A DNA stretch of 64,000 bases from Gamsiella multidivaricata (taxonomy: Eukaryota > Mortierellomycota > Mortierellomycetes > Mortierellales > Mortierellaceae). Of this stretch, positions 44,081 to 57,944 are shown piece by piece (position 1 is the first letter of the stretch; each line of letters starts with the position of its first letter). The translations under genes were made by a program, and so were the position numbers. The notes under the pieces are model-generated. The model did not search any database. It was not told the DNA's origin and worked only from the letters and a program-made list of their open reading frames with translations. Location of the stretch: assembly GCF_025024155.1 (NCBI RefSeq), contig NW_026251732.1:372001-436000 (forward strand), in the 5' to 3' direction.

Positions 44081-47000
44081 CTCGTCAAATCAGATTCCTT
44101 GTCCTCGGTACTACTAAAGAGAAGGCGATTTTAGGTCCTGAGATTCCTGGAATGAGCTCCTGAAAGACGATGGCGCGTTTGTTGTTTCTTTCAAACGGTT
44201 TTCTCTAAACAGCAGGCATCATTTAAGGTTTTGCTCGCTTGTGGACAGCAGCTGTGCTTCGAAAGCCAGCTCAGATCATAAAATGCTCATAACAGATACC
44301 ATACCGACAAACGAACATGGGGCATCCCAATGTTGGCTATCAGATGTTTCGGTACTGGTGGACTCCATAGGTTATTAGTGGTTGCTTTCCTTATGTTGTC
44401 AGCATGCTCCAGAGGGGTGTTCTTGCCAAGGATCGTTTCAGATCTCGATACGTAAGCCAGCCCACGAGTTTAGCTAGAGTCTGCAGCTGAGAGGTTAAGT
44501 GAGTAAGCACATACACCCACATAGCAAAAAAGGTAACTCCTCGGACGTACTCTCGAAGAATATTAAGAGACGCATGCGAAGGCGCGCTATGGGATTACGG
44601 ACACATCGCTCCTTGGCACCAAATACTGCATTTCCTAGCCTGTTTGACACCTCCAGCCGTGCTATCGGCATATAATTTCCTGAAATGAACGGCCAGGGGT
44701 TCGCTCTCAAAAGACCCTTTCATTAGCAAATATAAAGAAGTTTCATAATCCCTGCAGTGAGACAGACGCGTGGTCTTAAGGTATTTTATATCCAAATAGA
44801 CACAGAATACAGCGTTACCTGAGCCAATGCCCCCATTGTCAGCAGGTAGACTGGTGCACTGTACTACGGCTTAAAGGATAATTACCGATCTCTGAAATGA
44901 TGACTCAAGGCAAAAGCCCACGCGAACCGTCGAAACAAGACTCTCATTGATCGGTTTGCTAGACTACTTCCAGACTTCTAATCTCGCGTCAAAAGTGTAA
45001 TGGAGATAAAGAGATGCATGGGCTGGAAGGGCCAAAACAAGTCCATCTATTGGTATCCAGTCCACTTGCATGTACCCTATTCATTCTCAGTCCTGCGCCC
45101 GCGTGCGCATGGCGCTCTTCAAGCTGCTGCAAGGGACTGAGGACACACAGATAGGTACCTCCCTGCCCAACCAGGATGCGACCCCGACTGGACAGCCAGC
45201 GATTTATCATTCAAGGTCAGTAGGTTTGAGTCAGATCAAGGGTATGCCTCTAAGTCCGGCAGCCCAATCGCATCCAACGAATCGTGTGCGATGTTAGCAA
45301 TGCTGTTGCAGGCAGGTACCTGCATCCAGGTATATACAATTATGATGCGCCATCTCTAAAAAATAATAGAGCACGGGTTCCTGGAGCATGACGATAGCGA
45401 ACTAAACCATATACAGATCGCATCTAGTCATTTTTGATCTTTTGTTCCCACACTTGCGCCAGGGAATGTTACGTACTCTGGATCCACCAGAGATGGTGTA
45501 TCCCGATTTCAGGGCAAGGCCATATGCGCATAGGGGCACCATGTAGCCATTTTCATATCAAAGACGTCGCTTGGATTCTGCTTGCCTGTCTACCCTTGTA
45601 GCTGGCATGAGAATGTACAGCTGTCGTCTTCAATATTTCGCCTTCCAAGTCCAGATGAACATGCAGCAAATCGGGGTCGCAATAACAGCAAGACCTGAAG
45701 CAGGAGATGGCGACAAATGCTTCAGCCCTGGGTAAGGGAGGCGCGATCTCATTTTCCCATGCTTCGGCAGTGCTGATTGGACAAGAGCACCTTTTTTTAT
45801 TTCGTTCTTTTTTGCTGCGTTCACATCACTCATCACGCATAGACTATACGCCAGGGGGTGACAGGATTAAAAAATGTGTAGACTCCCCTCAAAGCCTGCT
45901 CCTAGTCCCTCAGCCTCAGCATACCCCTCTCCCTTGTCATTCCAACGACAAAAAGATCTGATCCGCAAGTGAGATTGTGAAAGGAATTACTCCTTTTTTT
46001 CAGGGTGAAATGATATCGATCTAAATGGACCCTTGCACATTGCCTTTTTTCATCGATTGGCCACCTGTTTTTTTATCATGTTCTTGGCAGAGACTGACCC
46101 CTCCCCCCTCCCCCCCTCGACCTACCTTGTGCGTTGCTCATTGTACAAGTAAATAAATTAATCTCTGTGCTTCATTTATCTCAAGCCGTTTACTTGAATG
46201 TATCCCTGGGAACCGTTTATGAGATAAGGGATTCTGGGGGAACGTACCTGTGCTGTGGTACTACGGCGGCCCTCTTGCAATGCGGCTAAAACGACATTCA
46301 TCTGAACTAGGATGAATGTGATGCAGCCAAAAAGGAGCTGCCGGAAAGGTTCCCATTGGACAAAAGACCTATTGTAGCCGACACCATTGACTTTTTTTGT
46401 TTTAAGCGCATTACGCATTGATCTGTGATTCCTTTGTTGTATCCAGCCTACGCTGTTGGCTCGAAGTACGCGTAGAAAATAATAATAAAAAAAGATGTCT
46501 TGGTTATTTATGTCTTCGACTGCAGCCGGAAGAGAAATAGATATGGCGGTGCGTTCACTCTGAATCGTTTCCAAGCCTGGCTTTAATGAAGAAGTAAAAC
46601 GACGGACTGGGCTGATAAAAAAAAGTTTCTTCTGCTTTGGATGTGGCGAAGTGAATATTTTTGATAGGCAGAAAAGAAGGCCAGCCGGGGTTGTGTGCTT
46701 ATTGGAGGGAGGAAAAGAAGTATTATTATTAGTCCAGCCCGGTCTCGGTATGGAAGTGGCAGTGGTGGGACAACAGCCTTAGGCCAGCCCTGATGTTTGC
46801 ATCGCTTGCAGCAGGTAATCGCCCTAGGTTGAACTCTATGTCCATTAGTCCAGTCTTGTCTATCTTTATCTGCGTCCCATTCTCGGAAACATTTGGTTCC
46901 ATAAACGATTGCTAATTCTCTTCCTTATGCCCTGCGATCCGTTGGTACGCACATCCAACACAACATGCCACAATAAACTAAAGAAATAAAGAATGGGCTT

Positions 47001-47260
47001 GTTGTCATCGTCACTGCCACTCGAGCTTCCCTTTCTGTGGACTACTACGTTCCCTCCTCGATCTCGCATGCATATATATATTCCCCCTCCTCCTCCTCTT
47101 CTGTATCTTTTTCTACATCTTGCCGCCGCATCCTCTCCTCTTCATCTGCTTTCCCTCCTCTTCCTTACCCCGCAGCATCCTCCCCATCCCCATCACCTTT
47201 TCACGCACATAGATATATTTCAATTGCCTTAGAAACCCATCAATAGCTCACGCTCTAGAC
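44081..47260. other. Large intergenic region, no recognised gene
   Basis: 3.2 kb with only short frames on both strands, none resembling a protein I know, and no repeats that pair at long range. C-rich blocks occur near 46100-46120, and pyrimidine-rich sequence near 47060-47220 leads into the subtilase start. It could include the 5' regions of RNASEH2C and the subtilase. Confidence 0.5.
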
Positions 47261-49989
47261 ATGAAGGTCACCACTATCCTCTCAGCCTTCTCCGCAGCGG
47301 CCCTAGTCTCTGCTGGTAAATACCACGCTAGCCCCGACTCGGTCAAGATTGTCCCCGGCGGTTTCATCCTCGAGTACAACGAGGAAATCCAACACCAGAA
47401 CGCCTATGTTTCTCTCAAGGCCCATAGCGTCGACTACGAAGTCCGTAATGCCTACAGCATCTTCCACGGTGCTGCCATCAACGTCAACTCTGATCACGAT
47501 GGCAATGCCCTCGCCTCGCTCCCAGGCATCAAGAACGTCTGGCCCATTACCTTGCACTCTATCCCCAAGACACGAGCCTCCACGAAGAATGCCACAGACC
47601 CTGAAGTCGTCTCGCTCCATCATATGACCGGGGTTGATATTGTTCACGAGAAGCTGAAGTTGACGGGCAAGGGAGTTAAGGTCGGAGTTATTGACACTGG
47701 TGTTGACTATTTGCACCCTGCATTCGCTGCCAAGGGCGCCGATGCTGGCTGCTTTGGAAATAAGGGAAAGAACTGCAGGGTTGCTTATGGTTGGGATTTC
47801 GTCGGTGATGACTACACGGGCTCAAACAAGCCCGTCCCTGACGCGGATCCTAGGGATTGTCAAGGACACGGCTCTCACGTCGCTGGTATCATCGGTGCTA
47901 ATGCCTTGGACATCAAGACGACTCCCAAGCCTCCGCAGCCCTTTGTTGGTGTCGCACCCGAGGTCACTATCGGTGCCTACCGTATCTTCGGATGCGAGGG
48001 TCAGTCCGGCGATGATGTTATCATGGCCGCAATGGAGAGGGCCTTCCATGATGGCATGGATGTAAGTGGTCCTTGCACCAGAGATTAGGTTCTTGCATAA
48101 TCTCGTGTCCCTAGTCACTGTTCATGCGAACGGTCATTTTTTAATTTTTTAATTTTTTTTTCTGGTGGTTTCATTAGATCATCAACATGTCCCTCGGAGG
48201 CGGTTCCGCCTACAAGTCCAACCCTCAGGCCGTTCTAGGCGACAAGCTCGTCGCCAATGGCATGGCCTTGGCCGCCGCTGCCGGCAATGACGGCTCCGAG
48301 GGTGTCTGGATGGTCTCGGACACTGGTCTCGGCGACCTCTCCTCTTCGGTCGCCTCCTTCGATAACATCTACGGCTTCTACAACTCCTTCACGTATGGTG
48401 ATGTTTCCCATCCCTACGCTCCTTCGGAGGCTTGGGGTAAGGTCATTAGTATCTCTAACGCGACCTTGACGCCTGTGTTCGAAAAGAACGGCACTCTCTC
48501 CGACGGATGTGATGCTGCCTCCTACAACGGCCTCAATGTCAAGGGCAAAGTCGTCCTCGTCCTCGGTGATGTTACGCGTTGCAAATCTGGCGCTCGTGGT
48601 CTCGTTGCCCAGAAGGCTGGTGCTGCTGGCATGTTGATCCAGACCACCCCTCTCGGCATCGCCAGCTTGGGCGGTAACCCCGACTTTCCCATGGGATCTA
48701 TTGAGAACAAGGCTGGAAATGAGCTTGTGGCCCAGTACAAGAAGAACCCCAACGCTCCCCTGACCTGGAGCAAATCTGCATCCAACTTCCTTATCGAGGG
48801 TGGTGGTGCTCCTTCGGACTTTTCGTCCTTCGGTTTGGATGGTGATCTTCGCTCCAAGCCCGATCTTGCCGCTCCTGGCGGTAACATTCTCTCAACCTAC
48901 CCCCTTGCCAAGGGCGGATACGCTCTTCTGTCGGGAACATCCATGGCTACCCCTTACTTTGCTGGCTCGCATGCTCTCTTCAAACAATACAAGAACACCA
49001 AGCTTCGCGGTGACGAGGTTCGCAAGTTCTTCAAAAATACGGCCTCAATCCATAGGGACACTGGCTCCAAGGCTTACACCTCTGTTGTAAAGCAGGGTGC
49101 TGGTTTGATCAACGTCTACAATGCTCTTACCACCACATCCACGATCTCGCCTGACCACATCGACCTCCTGGATACCAAGCACCTCCAGAAGACCGTCAAG
49201 ATCACCCTCACCAACAGCGGCGAAAAGACGGAGACCTATACCATGTCGCACATCCCCGCCGATGCTCTGAACTCCTACCCCAAGGGTAACACCTTTCCTC
49301 TTCCTACTCCCGAGACTGAAGCCGACTACGCCTCCGTCTCCTTCTCCCAGAGCAAGATCCAACTCCCCGCTGGCAAGTCTGCTATCATCACTTTGCGCTT
49401 CGCTGAGCCCAAGTCCGGCAAGGCCAACCAGTTCCCACTCTACTCCGGCTATATCCTCGCCACCCCTGCCTCCAAGGACAGTGTCACTGTCCACGTCCCT
49501 TACACCGGTCTCAAGGGCGATGTTTCCAAGGTTCCTATGATGGACACTGACCTCAAGTTCCCCTCCCTCGTCGCACTCGATGTTACTTCCGGCAACATGA
49601 CTGACCTCCCCCAGACGGGCGTCCGCAATTTTGACATGAACAGCACCATGCCCGCCATCCTGACCCGTCTTGGCTCGCACTCGCCCTCTGCTGAGATCCG
49701 TGTTTACGATGCTGCCAATAAGCTTGCAGGATACGTCCACTCTGCCAACATCGGCAACGCTGTCGGACCCCAGGGTCGTGTCAAGAACGTCGATGACGAA
49801 GGAGAGCTTGTCTTCACCCCCTGGGTCTGGAATGGTCTCGTCTTGACCTCGGCCGCCAACATCACTGCTGCGCCCACGAAGCTGGCTTCGGGCACCTACC
49901 ACATCGTTGTCGCCTCGCAGCGCAAGTTCACCAAGGGCAACTACCCTGCCGACTATGAGGTTTTTGATCTTGGCAAGGTCAAGTTCTAA
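47261..49989 (+). CDS. Secreted subtilisin-like serine protease (S8, PA and Fn3-like domains)
   Basis: Extracellular endopeptidase. Exons 47261-48061 and 48178-49989; 870 residues. A signal peptide is clear (MKVTTILSAFSAAALVSAG). A propeptide inhibitor-like region follows (about 30-115). The catalytic triad is Asp145 (GVIDTGVDYLHP), His203 (GHGSHVAGI) and Ser522 (LSGTSMATPYFAG). The oxyanion Asn lies in AAAGNDGSEG. A PA domain is inserted before the Ser (DGCDAASYNGLNVKGKVVLV). The C-terminal ~300 residues are Fn3/C5a-peptidase-like beta domains (TVKITLTNSGEKTETYTM). The architecture matches the fungal/bacterial 'minor extracellular protease Vpr' group used for nutrient digestion. Its strong codon bias suggests high expression. 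Confidence 0.95.
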
Positions 49990-50325
49990 AGAAGAACAAC
50001 AACGCATCCAACGTTATATATTATAGAGAGTCGACACTTATATTCTCCCGCTGCCGATCTACACTTGTATTTATTACTATCAATCTACATAAAATAAAGG
50101 ATTCTAGAATTATGCTTTCATCTGAATCGATCAACGCTGTGAACGACAATCAGGAGCGTCACAACGGCAGTGTCTGGTCTGTGCGTTGATGTCACCAACT
50201 TTATCTTCAATAAGATCAAGAGTGTTCGTTGTATGGTCTCATCGACTGTTTTATTTTTTTCTAATACAACAACATCCACAATACAATTAGCCCGAGTAGC
50301 TATTCTACGCGCCTTATCTTACATC
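49990..50325. other. Convergent 3' spacer, subtilase / Rab escort protein
   Basis: Holds an AATAAAGG signal at about 50093 for the subtilase. Nothing else is seen. Confidence 0.4.
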
Positions 50326-53028
50326 TTAGTATCCAGAGACACCATCTTCTGGATCAGGCGTTGGTGGCAAAAACTCGGCACCTGGGCACAGTGTCTCAAA
50401 GACCGCCCTCGCCTCCTCTGTCGCCGCTTCAAAGTCCAAGCTGTGGTTCATCGGCTTCAATACCGTCAAGTTCTCTGGCAATGGTGTCAGCTTCTCAGAG
50501 CCAATGGGGTAAGGCACGCGCGGCCATGAAGTCGTGCGCTTATAGAACAACGAAAACAGTGCCCGTGGTGCCATCGCAGACATGGTTGAGACCGACGCCG
50601 ATGGTTTCGACTTTTGGAACGCCTTCGAGAGCGGCTTTGATCCGGCTGCTGGCGTGGTCGGGCGAGATGGTACAGGGGTATTCGTCTCGCTCTCCTCAAA
50701 CAGCTTCTTCTCCGCCTTGAGAATCTCCTCACGCACCTGCTCCATGTCCAGCTCCTGATCCAGACTCATCCTAGGCTGATCCTCCCCTTGTGGTGGGGCC
50801 TCCCCAAGATTATGCGGCGCCGAGGTATCTGCTGCAACAGCGTCTGAGCCTTCAAAGGCAGGTGCCTTAAGGGACAAATCATCGCCAGGAATATGAACCA
50901 GCTTTCGAATAGCGGCTGTTAACTCCTCCTTAGCAGTATTGTCTGATGAATCAGATTCTGCCCAGAAGTACAAAATGACTATTTGGAACAACGCGTGGAA
51001 TGTTAGCCATAGCATTATGAAACGATCCGCTTTGCCGAACAAATACAAGCACAGACAAGATGCCTACATCGATCATTGGGGCAGGACATGGTGCCACCAC
51101 AGACCTGCAAGACCGAGATGGTGTGCTCGTTCTTGCGGACAGAGGTCTCTCCTGGGTTAAGGACCAATGATTCCTTAGGGAACAGAGTTTTACACAGTGT
51201 AGTCTCGCCAAACGCAGAGCGGTCGGTGACCAGTATGCAGTGTGACACATATGACCTGTTCAATCTGTAAAGCGTGAGAGGAGATAGAGTCGTCATGTTA
51301 GTTTTGATCAGAAGGACGCCAACATGCGACTTGATATTACGAGAAGAGATCAAAAACACATACGTTCTCGCCTCGATATAGGCATCCATGTCTGTGGAAA
51401 GATACTCGCGGGTGCAGATCAATTGGTTGGCCTGCAGGGTCTGGCCTGTGTGGTCGACGACAGACTTCCATTGGTTGGCATTCTTGTCCACGTTGTGCTT
51501 TTCCAGCTTATGCTGAAGCATGTAGATACCGCCGTACACCGCGGACACTCTAATTTTTTTTTTTGTCAGTGAACATAAGCATGTTAGCGTAATGGTAATA
51601 ATGCTCTCAAAAAATTCGACGGAGCCAATGGACCATACCCTTACCTGCAGAACGCTTGTGCAAGTTCACTTCCCACGCCATAGAGAGGGCACAGGTAAGC
51701 CGAGTTGCCGTAGCGGCCCAAGGATTGGAGATACACCTTGACAGATTTGAGGCCCTCCGCGGTGGTAGCTATCGTTTGGAGAAAAGAACACCACTATCAG
51801 CAACATGCCATACAAAGGGACCATAACGCCGACGCCACCAAAAACAAGCAAGCGAATCTGCGTACCATTGTCGTTTCCATCAAAGCCAATAGCATAAACA
51901 ACTGCAGTGAGGACCTTGTCTGTCAAACCATATGCACTTTGTACAAACTGCGTGAACGGCGCGTTCTTGTAGTCTATTGTTCAATTGAAGCAAGCGGGAG
52001 TCAGTTTTCAGCAAGGCCTGGGAGTGATTGCTCGACCGTGAGATGCCACTTATCACACGTTGTTGCAACATACCTCGCCAGACCTCCTTCTGGTTCTCGT
52101 AATCGACTGCGAATTGCAAAAACTTCATCAACAGACGCTTCTCCTTCAACGAAAGTGCCTTCGAGACAAAGACATCCTCCTTGGATGTTGGCATCATCTC
52201 GACTTTATCCGTGAGTGCTTCATAGACGGCCGTACGTTCCAACAGCTTAAACTCCAGGTACTTTCCAATCCCCGACGAGATCAGCAGGTTGGTCAGCGGG
52301 CCACGCGAGTAAAGCAACTTTGGCGAGAGATCAAAGTTATATTTGCGCGTTGCTTTGATGAACTCCTCCAGTGAATGGATCTGAGACACAGACACAGCCT
52401 TGAAATTAGCTGCAGTCGCTGACGATTCCGGGGCCGACGCCCATGTGGCCAATGTGTGGATGGCCTCCTTAGCTTCCTTGGTGAGGGCTTTGACGGGATA
52501 TGAAGCAGTGATGTGCTCCTCAACAGCCGTGATTCGATCCTCTACTGATGCGTCCTTGTGGGATGCAAGCACGGAGGCAAGATCAACGGTGGCGTCGTTG
52601 GACTTTTGGCTCTCCTTGTAGAGCTGAACCTCGACATGATTATAGGCCCTGGCGACCAACTTGTCGAAATCGATCCTGTCCTTGTCCCCTATTCAATGCG
52701 CGTATTTTATCAGAAAGAATGATCAACATAGTGTTAGGTACCTTTGCTTAAGGACCACAGGAGACGAGCAAATAAATGAAGAAGAGAAAGAAAAAGTACC
52801 TTCGTTGGAAGAGTTGCCAGAGGAGGTGGATGCGACCTTGTCTGCCCAGGTCAGGAGGTCACGGAATCCGAATGCGCCAGATTCGCCACCATAGTAGTCG
52901 TTTTCGTCGAGGTGCAGGACAGTCTTACCAGCACGAGCGAGGGCAGCGGCAACGATGGTCTGCGTGAACCCGGTGCCGAGGAGGATGGCGTCAAAGACGG
53001 TGGTGTCGAGAGAGTTGGTATCGGCCAT
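50326..53028 (-). CDS. MRS6: Rab escort protein (Rab geranylgeranyltransferase component A)
   Basis: Presents newly made Rab GTPases to Rab geranylgeranyltransferase and delivers them to membranes. Proposed exons in transcript order: 52800-53028, 52074-52688, 51866-51973, 51645-51768, 51364-51549, 51068-51264, 50326-50978; 703 residues with consistent phases. The GDI/REP fold starts with DAILLGTGFTQTIVAAALAR and HLDENDYYGGESGAFGFRDL (FAD-like GxGxx region). Rab-binding parts follow: YNFDLSPKLLYSRGPLTNLL, KYLEFK, YGRYGNSAYLCPLYGVGSEL-type (LGRYGNSAYLCPLYGVGSEL) and GGIYML. The insert at about residues 90-170 distinguishes REP from the shorter GDI, as does the length. The last exon is partly acidic and disordered. 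Confidence 0.92.
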
Positions 53029-53278
53029 GAATGAATAGGAATAGCGGATGGGTTTCTTTACAGGGGAGGTGGAGGGCGAGGTTCTGTTCCTTGGTTTGCG
53101 GGGGACGGGGATCGGCAGGGGCTGTTGGGTGTCCTGGAGGCGTTCCTGCTCTTGGATCAACGGTAGTGGCGAGGGGGATGGAGCTGTGGGAAGGGATTGA
53201 TGAGAGAAAGAGAGAGAGAGAGAGAGGGAAAGAGAGAGAAGAGGAATGTGAATACGAATCAGATGCACAGTCAGGCGG

Positions 53279-53309
<31 letters not shown>

Positions 53310-55001
53310 TCGTGGGAGGATGTGGGAAGAAGGGAGGAGACGACCATTGGGTGCATGGACTGTCCCGCATGATAACGATAAACAACAGTGGCAGGGCACT
53401 GGAGTTGTCAGCACTGCAGCACCTATACCATGCACTGCACAAAGAAACAAAGAAGATTGGCTCTCTTACACGCACTCGACAGTCCACGTGCAGCGGATAG
53501 TTCAGTCGCCTGTGGAGGAGGCACTCCCCTACTGCCTCGTAGTCCCTGGTTCGGTGTCGCTGTTGCTGTAGTGGAGGCGGAGGTGGAGGCTGGGGCTGAC
53601 GAGGGCGATGCTCCTGCTGTGTGCAGTGAGGGTCCTGGCTGGAGATGCAGAAGCATTTCTTTTGAATGGTGATCTGTGAATGAGTAAAAAAAAAAAAAAA
53701 AGAAAGAAAGAGAAAGAGAAAGAGAGAAGCTTGCGCGGGGAGGGGGGGGGATGGACTGACAAACCGCGTCTGCTGCTAATGTAAAAAGGGTCTGTTGGAA
53801 CAGCCGTTGACGGGATGTTTCCGATAGTCAATTGGCTGTGTGCAGATCGAGAGAGTGATCGCTTTCTTATTGTTTCTACACTGCTGGATGTGTGGGCAGA
53901 TCAACCAATCAATCGAGGACGAATTGGTGGCGCAGGATAGGATAGGAGAGAGAGAAAAGAGAGAGAGAGAGAGAGAAACAGATAGGATAGATTGAAGGAA
54001 ATAGATGGATAGATAGATAAAGAATAGACAGGGTGGAAGTTGGACGGAGAGAGAGAAAGAAGGTGAGATTGGATATAGGGGGGACTATGAAATGACTGGG
54101 GAAAGATGACGGGTGTCGGATCAGGGAGCAGACCTGGATACCCTGTTCTTTTTATACCTCGGCCGCCATTATCATTGCGATGCATAGGCTTACTGCGTAC
54201 TTGTCTCGCCCATTGTTATGCTTCAGTCCTTATTCGAAAACACTATAAACATCCAAAGATACGTCCTATTTCCCATATCCAATCCGCCTTGTCGATGGTT
54301 GTGTGAGTCCTCCGCTATAGAAACTCCCAGGAGAAAATAGCAGGCTATTTAGACATGGTCAATTGAGTTTAAAGAACACTGTTTATAATCCATCGAGGCT
54401 CATTCATCCCTTGCTGACAAGATGCGATGTCTCTGTGTGTCTCTCTATCTGCAGTCGCAGCCGAAGCCGTAGTCACAGTAGAGCAATCCTGCTACATGCA
54501 CTCGACTCTCATTCACTCCTACTGAGCAGAAGACGCGCTCTCGTTTTTCTTTTCCTGTCCGCGCCGTATCCTTGTTGCTGCTGATGCGCGCTTTTTTCAT
54601 AACAAATGTTCGCAATCCATAATTAGACCAAGGCTCATCCCCTCGCGACATTTGTCTTTGTGCTCTCGTGCTTGAAGTACGGACTACTTCTCCCCACTCT
54701 GTTGCTTTCCTAGAGCTGGCCAACCACCCTTAGCCTTGCTAAAGATTGTCGTTGGGTGCTCACACACCTGGAATGTTGCTCTCATGGATTTTGCTCAAGT
54801 CGTGATTCTTTTGTCCTCTCAGTGTCTGTGTGCTTACATGACCCCACGGCCCGCAGGTCTTTGAGAGCACCTACGTTTTGGGGTTGCTCAGAACGATCCA
54901 AAATACTCTTCGAAAAAGAAACTATCTAAGACATAACCATGGTATATACAATACGTAGTGCATTTTCTATTATTATTGTTTGGTGACAAAGGCAGGACGA
55001 G

Positions 55002-55043
<42 letters not shown>

Positions 55044-57944
55044 ACGAAGCATGGAAATGAACAAACAACAACACAAGTATTTGAAATGAACATCGGAAAT
55101 GAAAAAAAAACCATCACCGTTTATCCAATGCAGAGCCCAGATATTTCATTTCCTGCAATCCATCGTTCGCTTTCGACCAAGTTCACGGTCGCGCTAAGCC
55201 CTGGCATTTCATTACTCATGTAGGACGGGGCCCTTGCGTAAGACTTCGCCGTCGAGTCCTTCGTTTCATTAAAAAAAAAAGTACAATGCATTTCGGCATA
55301 TTCAATGATCTAATGTGTAACCATTCTCTCAGCGTTCTTTTCAAATGCTTACATGTTCGTAATGGGATCCTTCAGACTCGAGTCCTCGCCAGATGTTTCC
55401 TTCGTTCTCTTTTTACTATTTCTCTCATTCTCCCAACGTACCTGTGTCTTCGAATAAAATCATTCACCGAGTAATGTGCCTCAATCTAGACTGTCCCCCA
55501 CCACGCGATTACGAACTGCAATCTCAAGGAATTGCCGGGGGTGGACTAACGCATTTCATTTTTTCCTTCCTTCGGATACATTTATCCTAACATCCGCTCA
55601 ACTGGCGTGGCAGAAAGGTGTCCTCAACCCTGGTTCGTTGAGCATCTTCTGCTCTCACTCTCAACATAGAGACTGGCATGGCGGAAGACATGCATGTCCC
55701 ATACATGTATACATGTCCCGTGCATGTACATACAATATAGCTCTATAAATGAGTATATCCCTGCGCACAATGGCAAGGCATGGCATACGTATCTTCAATT
55801 CGGCTAAAGAATTGCAGAGTACAATTCAATGTTGTTATCTCTTGTTCTGATTTTAGGAACCAGAAGCACAAGTACTCGGCACCGTCGTAACAGGATGTAG
55901 TGTGGTGGGGAAGACACTGACTGCAAGATAATTTATTGCGAATTGTGTAAGCTCTGGCTTCAAAATATCTTTATGACATTCTTCGATGCCCGGTTTTTCT
56001 TGTACGTCAAATGAGAGCTGCATTGTCGATCGAGTTCGGTCCACGGCCTTTCCTACACACGAATGATGGCCAGGTAGAAGGGGCAGACGTGCTACATAGC
56101 ATCAACGCAACGGTGGTTTTGTTTTATATGAGGTTATGCGCATTTCATCACTCCATTGATGAGCTACTTTTTTTTTTTTTTTTTTTGTTTCCTCAAGGGC
56201 CCATACCTCGTCGCAATGGACATGGCTATGACCATCGTTCACTCTTTGGATGTCCCTGGCATAGCAGATGAAAATGGCCAGAAAGATGCGCTCATGACAC
56301 TTGCGGATTCCGTACTTGCTCGCGATACACGCTTGCTTTGATATGAAGTGACCAGCTTTTTTTTTTTTTTTTTTAAAAAAAAGTTCGCATTGTCAGCTTT
56401 ACGAACTCTCTCATTCATAAAAATGCAGGCGCCCTGTAATGATAAAAACACAGAGTTTACGTTTGATGTTGAAACTTGTCAAAAACCCATGACTGAGAAT
56501 TCCTTGGATGGGACACTTCTCGCGCTCGCACCAAAGATTCGCATGGATCGCCGTCTGGTCATCGCAGACATGCGTCTTGATCCTCTCCTCCAGGCACCGG
56601 CAGTTGCCCGTACAGTGGTAGTAGCATCCGTGCCAATTGCCTGTTTCCAGGCGTCGAGTGAACTCTTCAGAGTATCTGATCTCGTACAGGCGCTCGAGTT
56701 TCTGTTCAAAGATGTTGCGGTGCAGGAGAAACAAGGAGGAGCTGCTATGGACCTGTTGGAAGTATCGACCGTGGATAGCTGACATTTTTTTTTTCTTTAC
56801 TTCTGTTGCTTTTCTTCGTAGGAGTTCAGGTGCAGTGAGATTATAGAATCAAATGATGGATGAAGGATGTGAAGAAAGTGGACGGTGAAGGAGCAACGAA
56901 AGGAAGGAGAGTGATGTGGATATGAAAGGCGATCGGCCCTTTTTGCACTGTCATGCGATCAGCACTTATAGAGATGCGGCAATATAAACCAAAGTACATA
57001 GCCATGGATTTTATTCCGCCAGACGAGGCCCGGCACTGAGCAAGCTGCCCCATCAGCCGCAGAACGCATCCGCTGCTGGCTCGTCACGTTGCGGTGGTAT
57101 TCTCTTGTAAAAGATCCTGTGCGAAGACGCACTGACGTTCCTCAAGATCACATACCCGCCGCACACCTTTTTTCAGAGTTGCGTATGTGGGAACGACCAA
57201 ACGGGGACTGGACAGATGATCCTAAGCGAAGAGCGCATGAAAGCAGAGGGTTGGAGTGATGCCCACTGCCGCCCTCCGGCCGACAAATTATGCAGCGAGT
57301 TACCCCTGCTGGAAAAAAAAGCTGAAGATAGAACGAAGAGCCCGTGCGCTGCTGCTCCGCATGGAAGCGGCTCGGTAGAGGACGACGCGTCGCAAAAACT
57401 ATCGAACTCTATTTCCTTGTGCTCACATCGCGGGGTCATCTCATTGGGGACAATTACCCGTTCAGCTCACATCTTATCGTAACATGAGGCGGTTGTTTAA
57501 TGTCCCCTGATGGGACGTCCGTCTGGCTCCTCAACCTGAGGCGCTTGCAGTTGCCGGCGCAGGTTTTATTTTAATTTTTTATTTTCGTCGCCGTATCTAA
57601 CCTTGGAGCTTCTGTTCAGCGCTTTCGATGTAAGAAGTGAACATGGCTTGGTCTAGGTGGGAATACGCGCCATAGAACGCCATGTATGCATACAAAGATG
57701 ACTATTGGCTTTCATGTGCTGAAAAGTGCAATGAGGCAGTGCACATTCTCAGGCCCTCTACAGTGTATGAGCCTTCTACGAAGATATGTGGGAAGACAGG
57801 GCCTAACTTCATGTACCTCATGTTGCGGACATGAGACGGTGATACACACCGGTGTTTGTAAAATAAAATAAAAAGATGAATTGTGGATTTGAATGTCTCT
57901 CTAGGCGATCATGCTTTATTTAGCTTCGCAACGAAAGAATATCC
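53029..57944. other. Large intergenic region with microsatellites
   Basis: 4.9 kb without a gene I can support. Simple repeats are (GA)n near 53205-53245, (GGCA)n at about 53276-53310, (GA)n near 53945-53985 and 55000-55035, and poly-A/T near 53685-53701, 56168-56186 and 56357-56372. Open frames on both strands at 56200-56785 overlap; one translation (minus, 56411-56785) is Cys-rich, the other (plus, 56400-56782) is amphipathic. I cannot choose between them. A plus-strand frame at 57216-57482 is also unassigned. Confidence 0.45.
53276..53310 (+). repeat. (GGCA)n tetranucleotide microsatellite
   Basis: About eight uninterrupted GCAG/GGCA units, just upstream of the Rab escort protein gene on the minus-strand side. 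Confidence 0.85.

Noticed and set aside
49045..50007. 320-codon antisense frame over the subtilase
   Set aside because: Same cause: the subtilase exon is GC-rich at third positions, and the reverse translation is low-complexity Val/Gly/Asp.
53276..53310. Regular repeat considered as a CRISPR-like array
   Set aside because: It is an uninterrupted tetranucleotide microsatellite without spacers, and the DNA is eukaryotic.
57216..57482. 88-codon plus-strand frame
   Set aside because: Both strands are open here, there is no motif, and neighbouring sequence is non-coding; not enough to call a gene.
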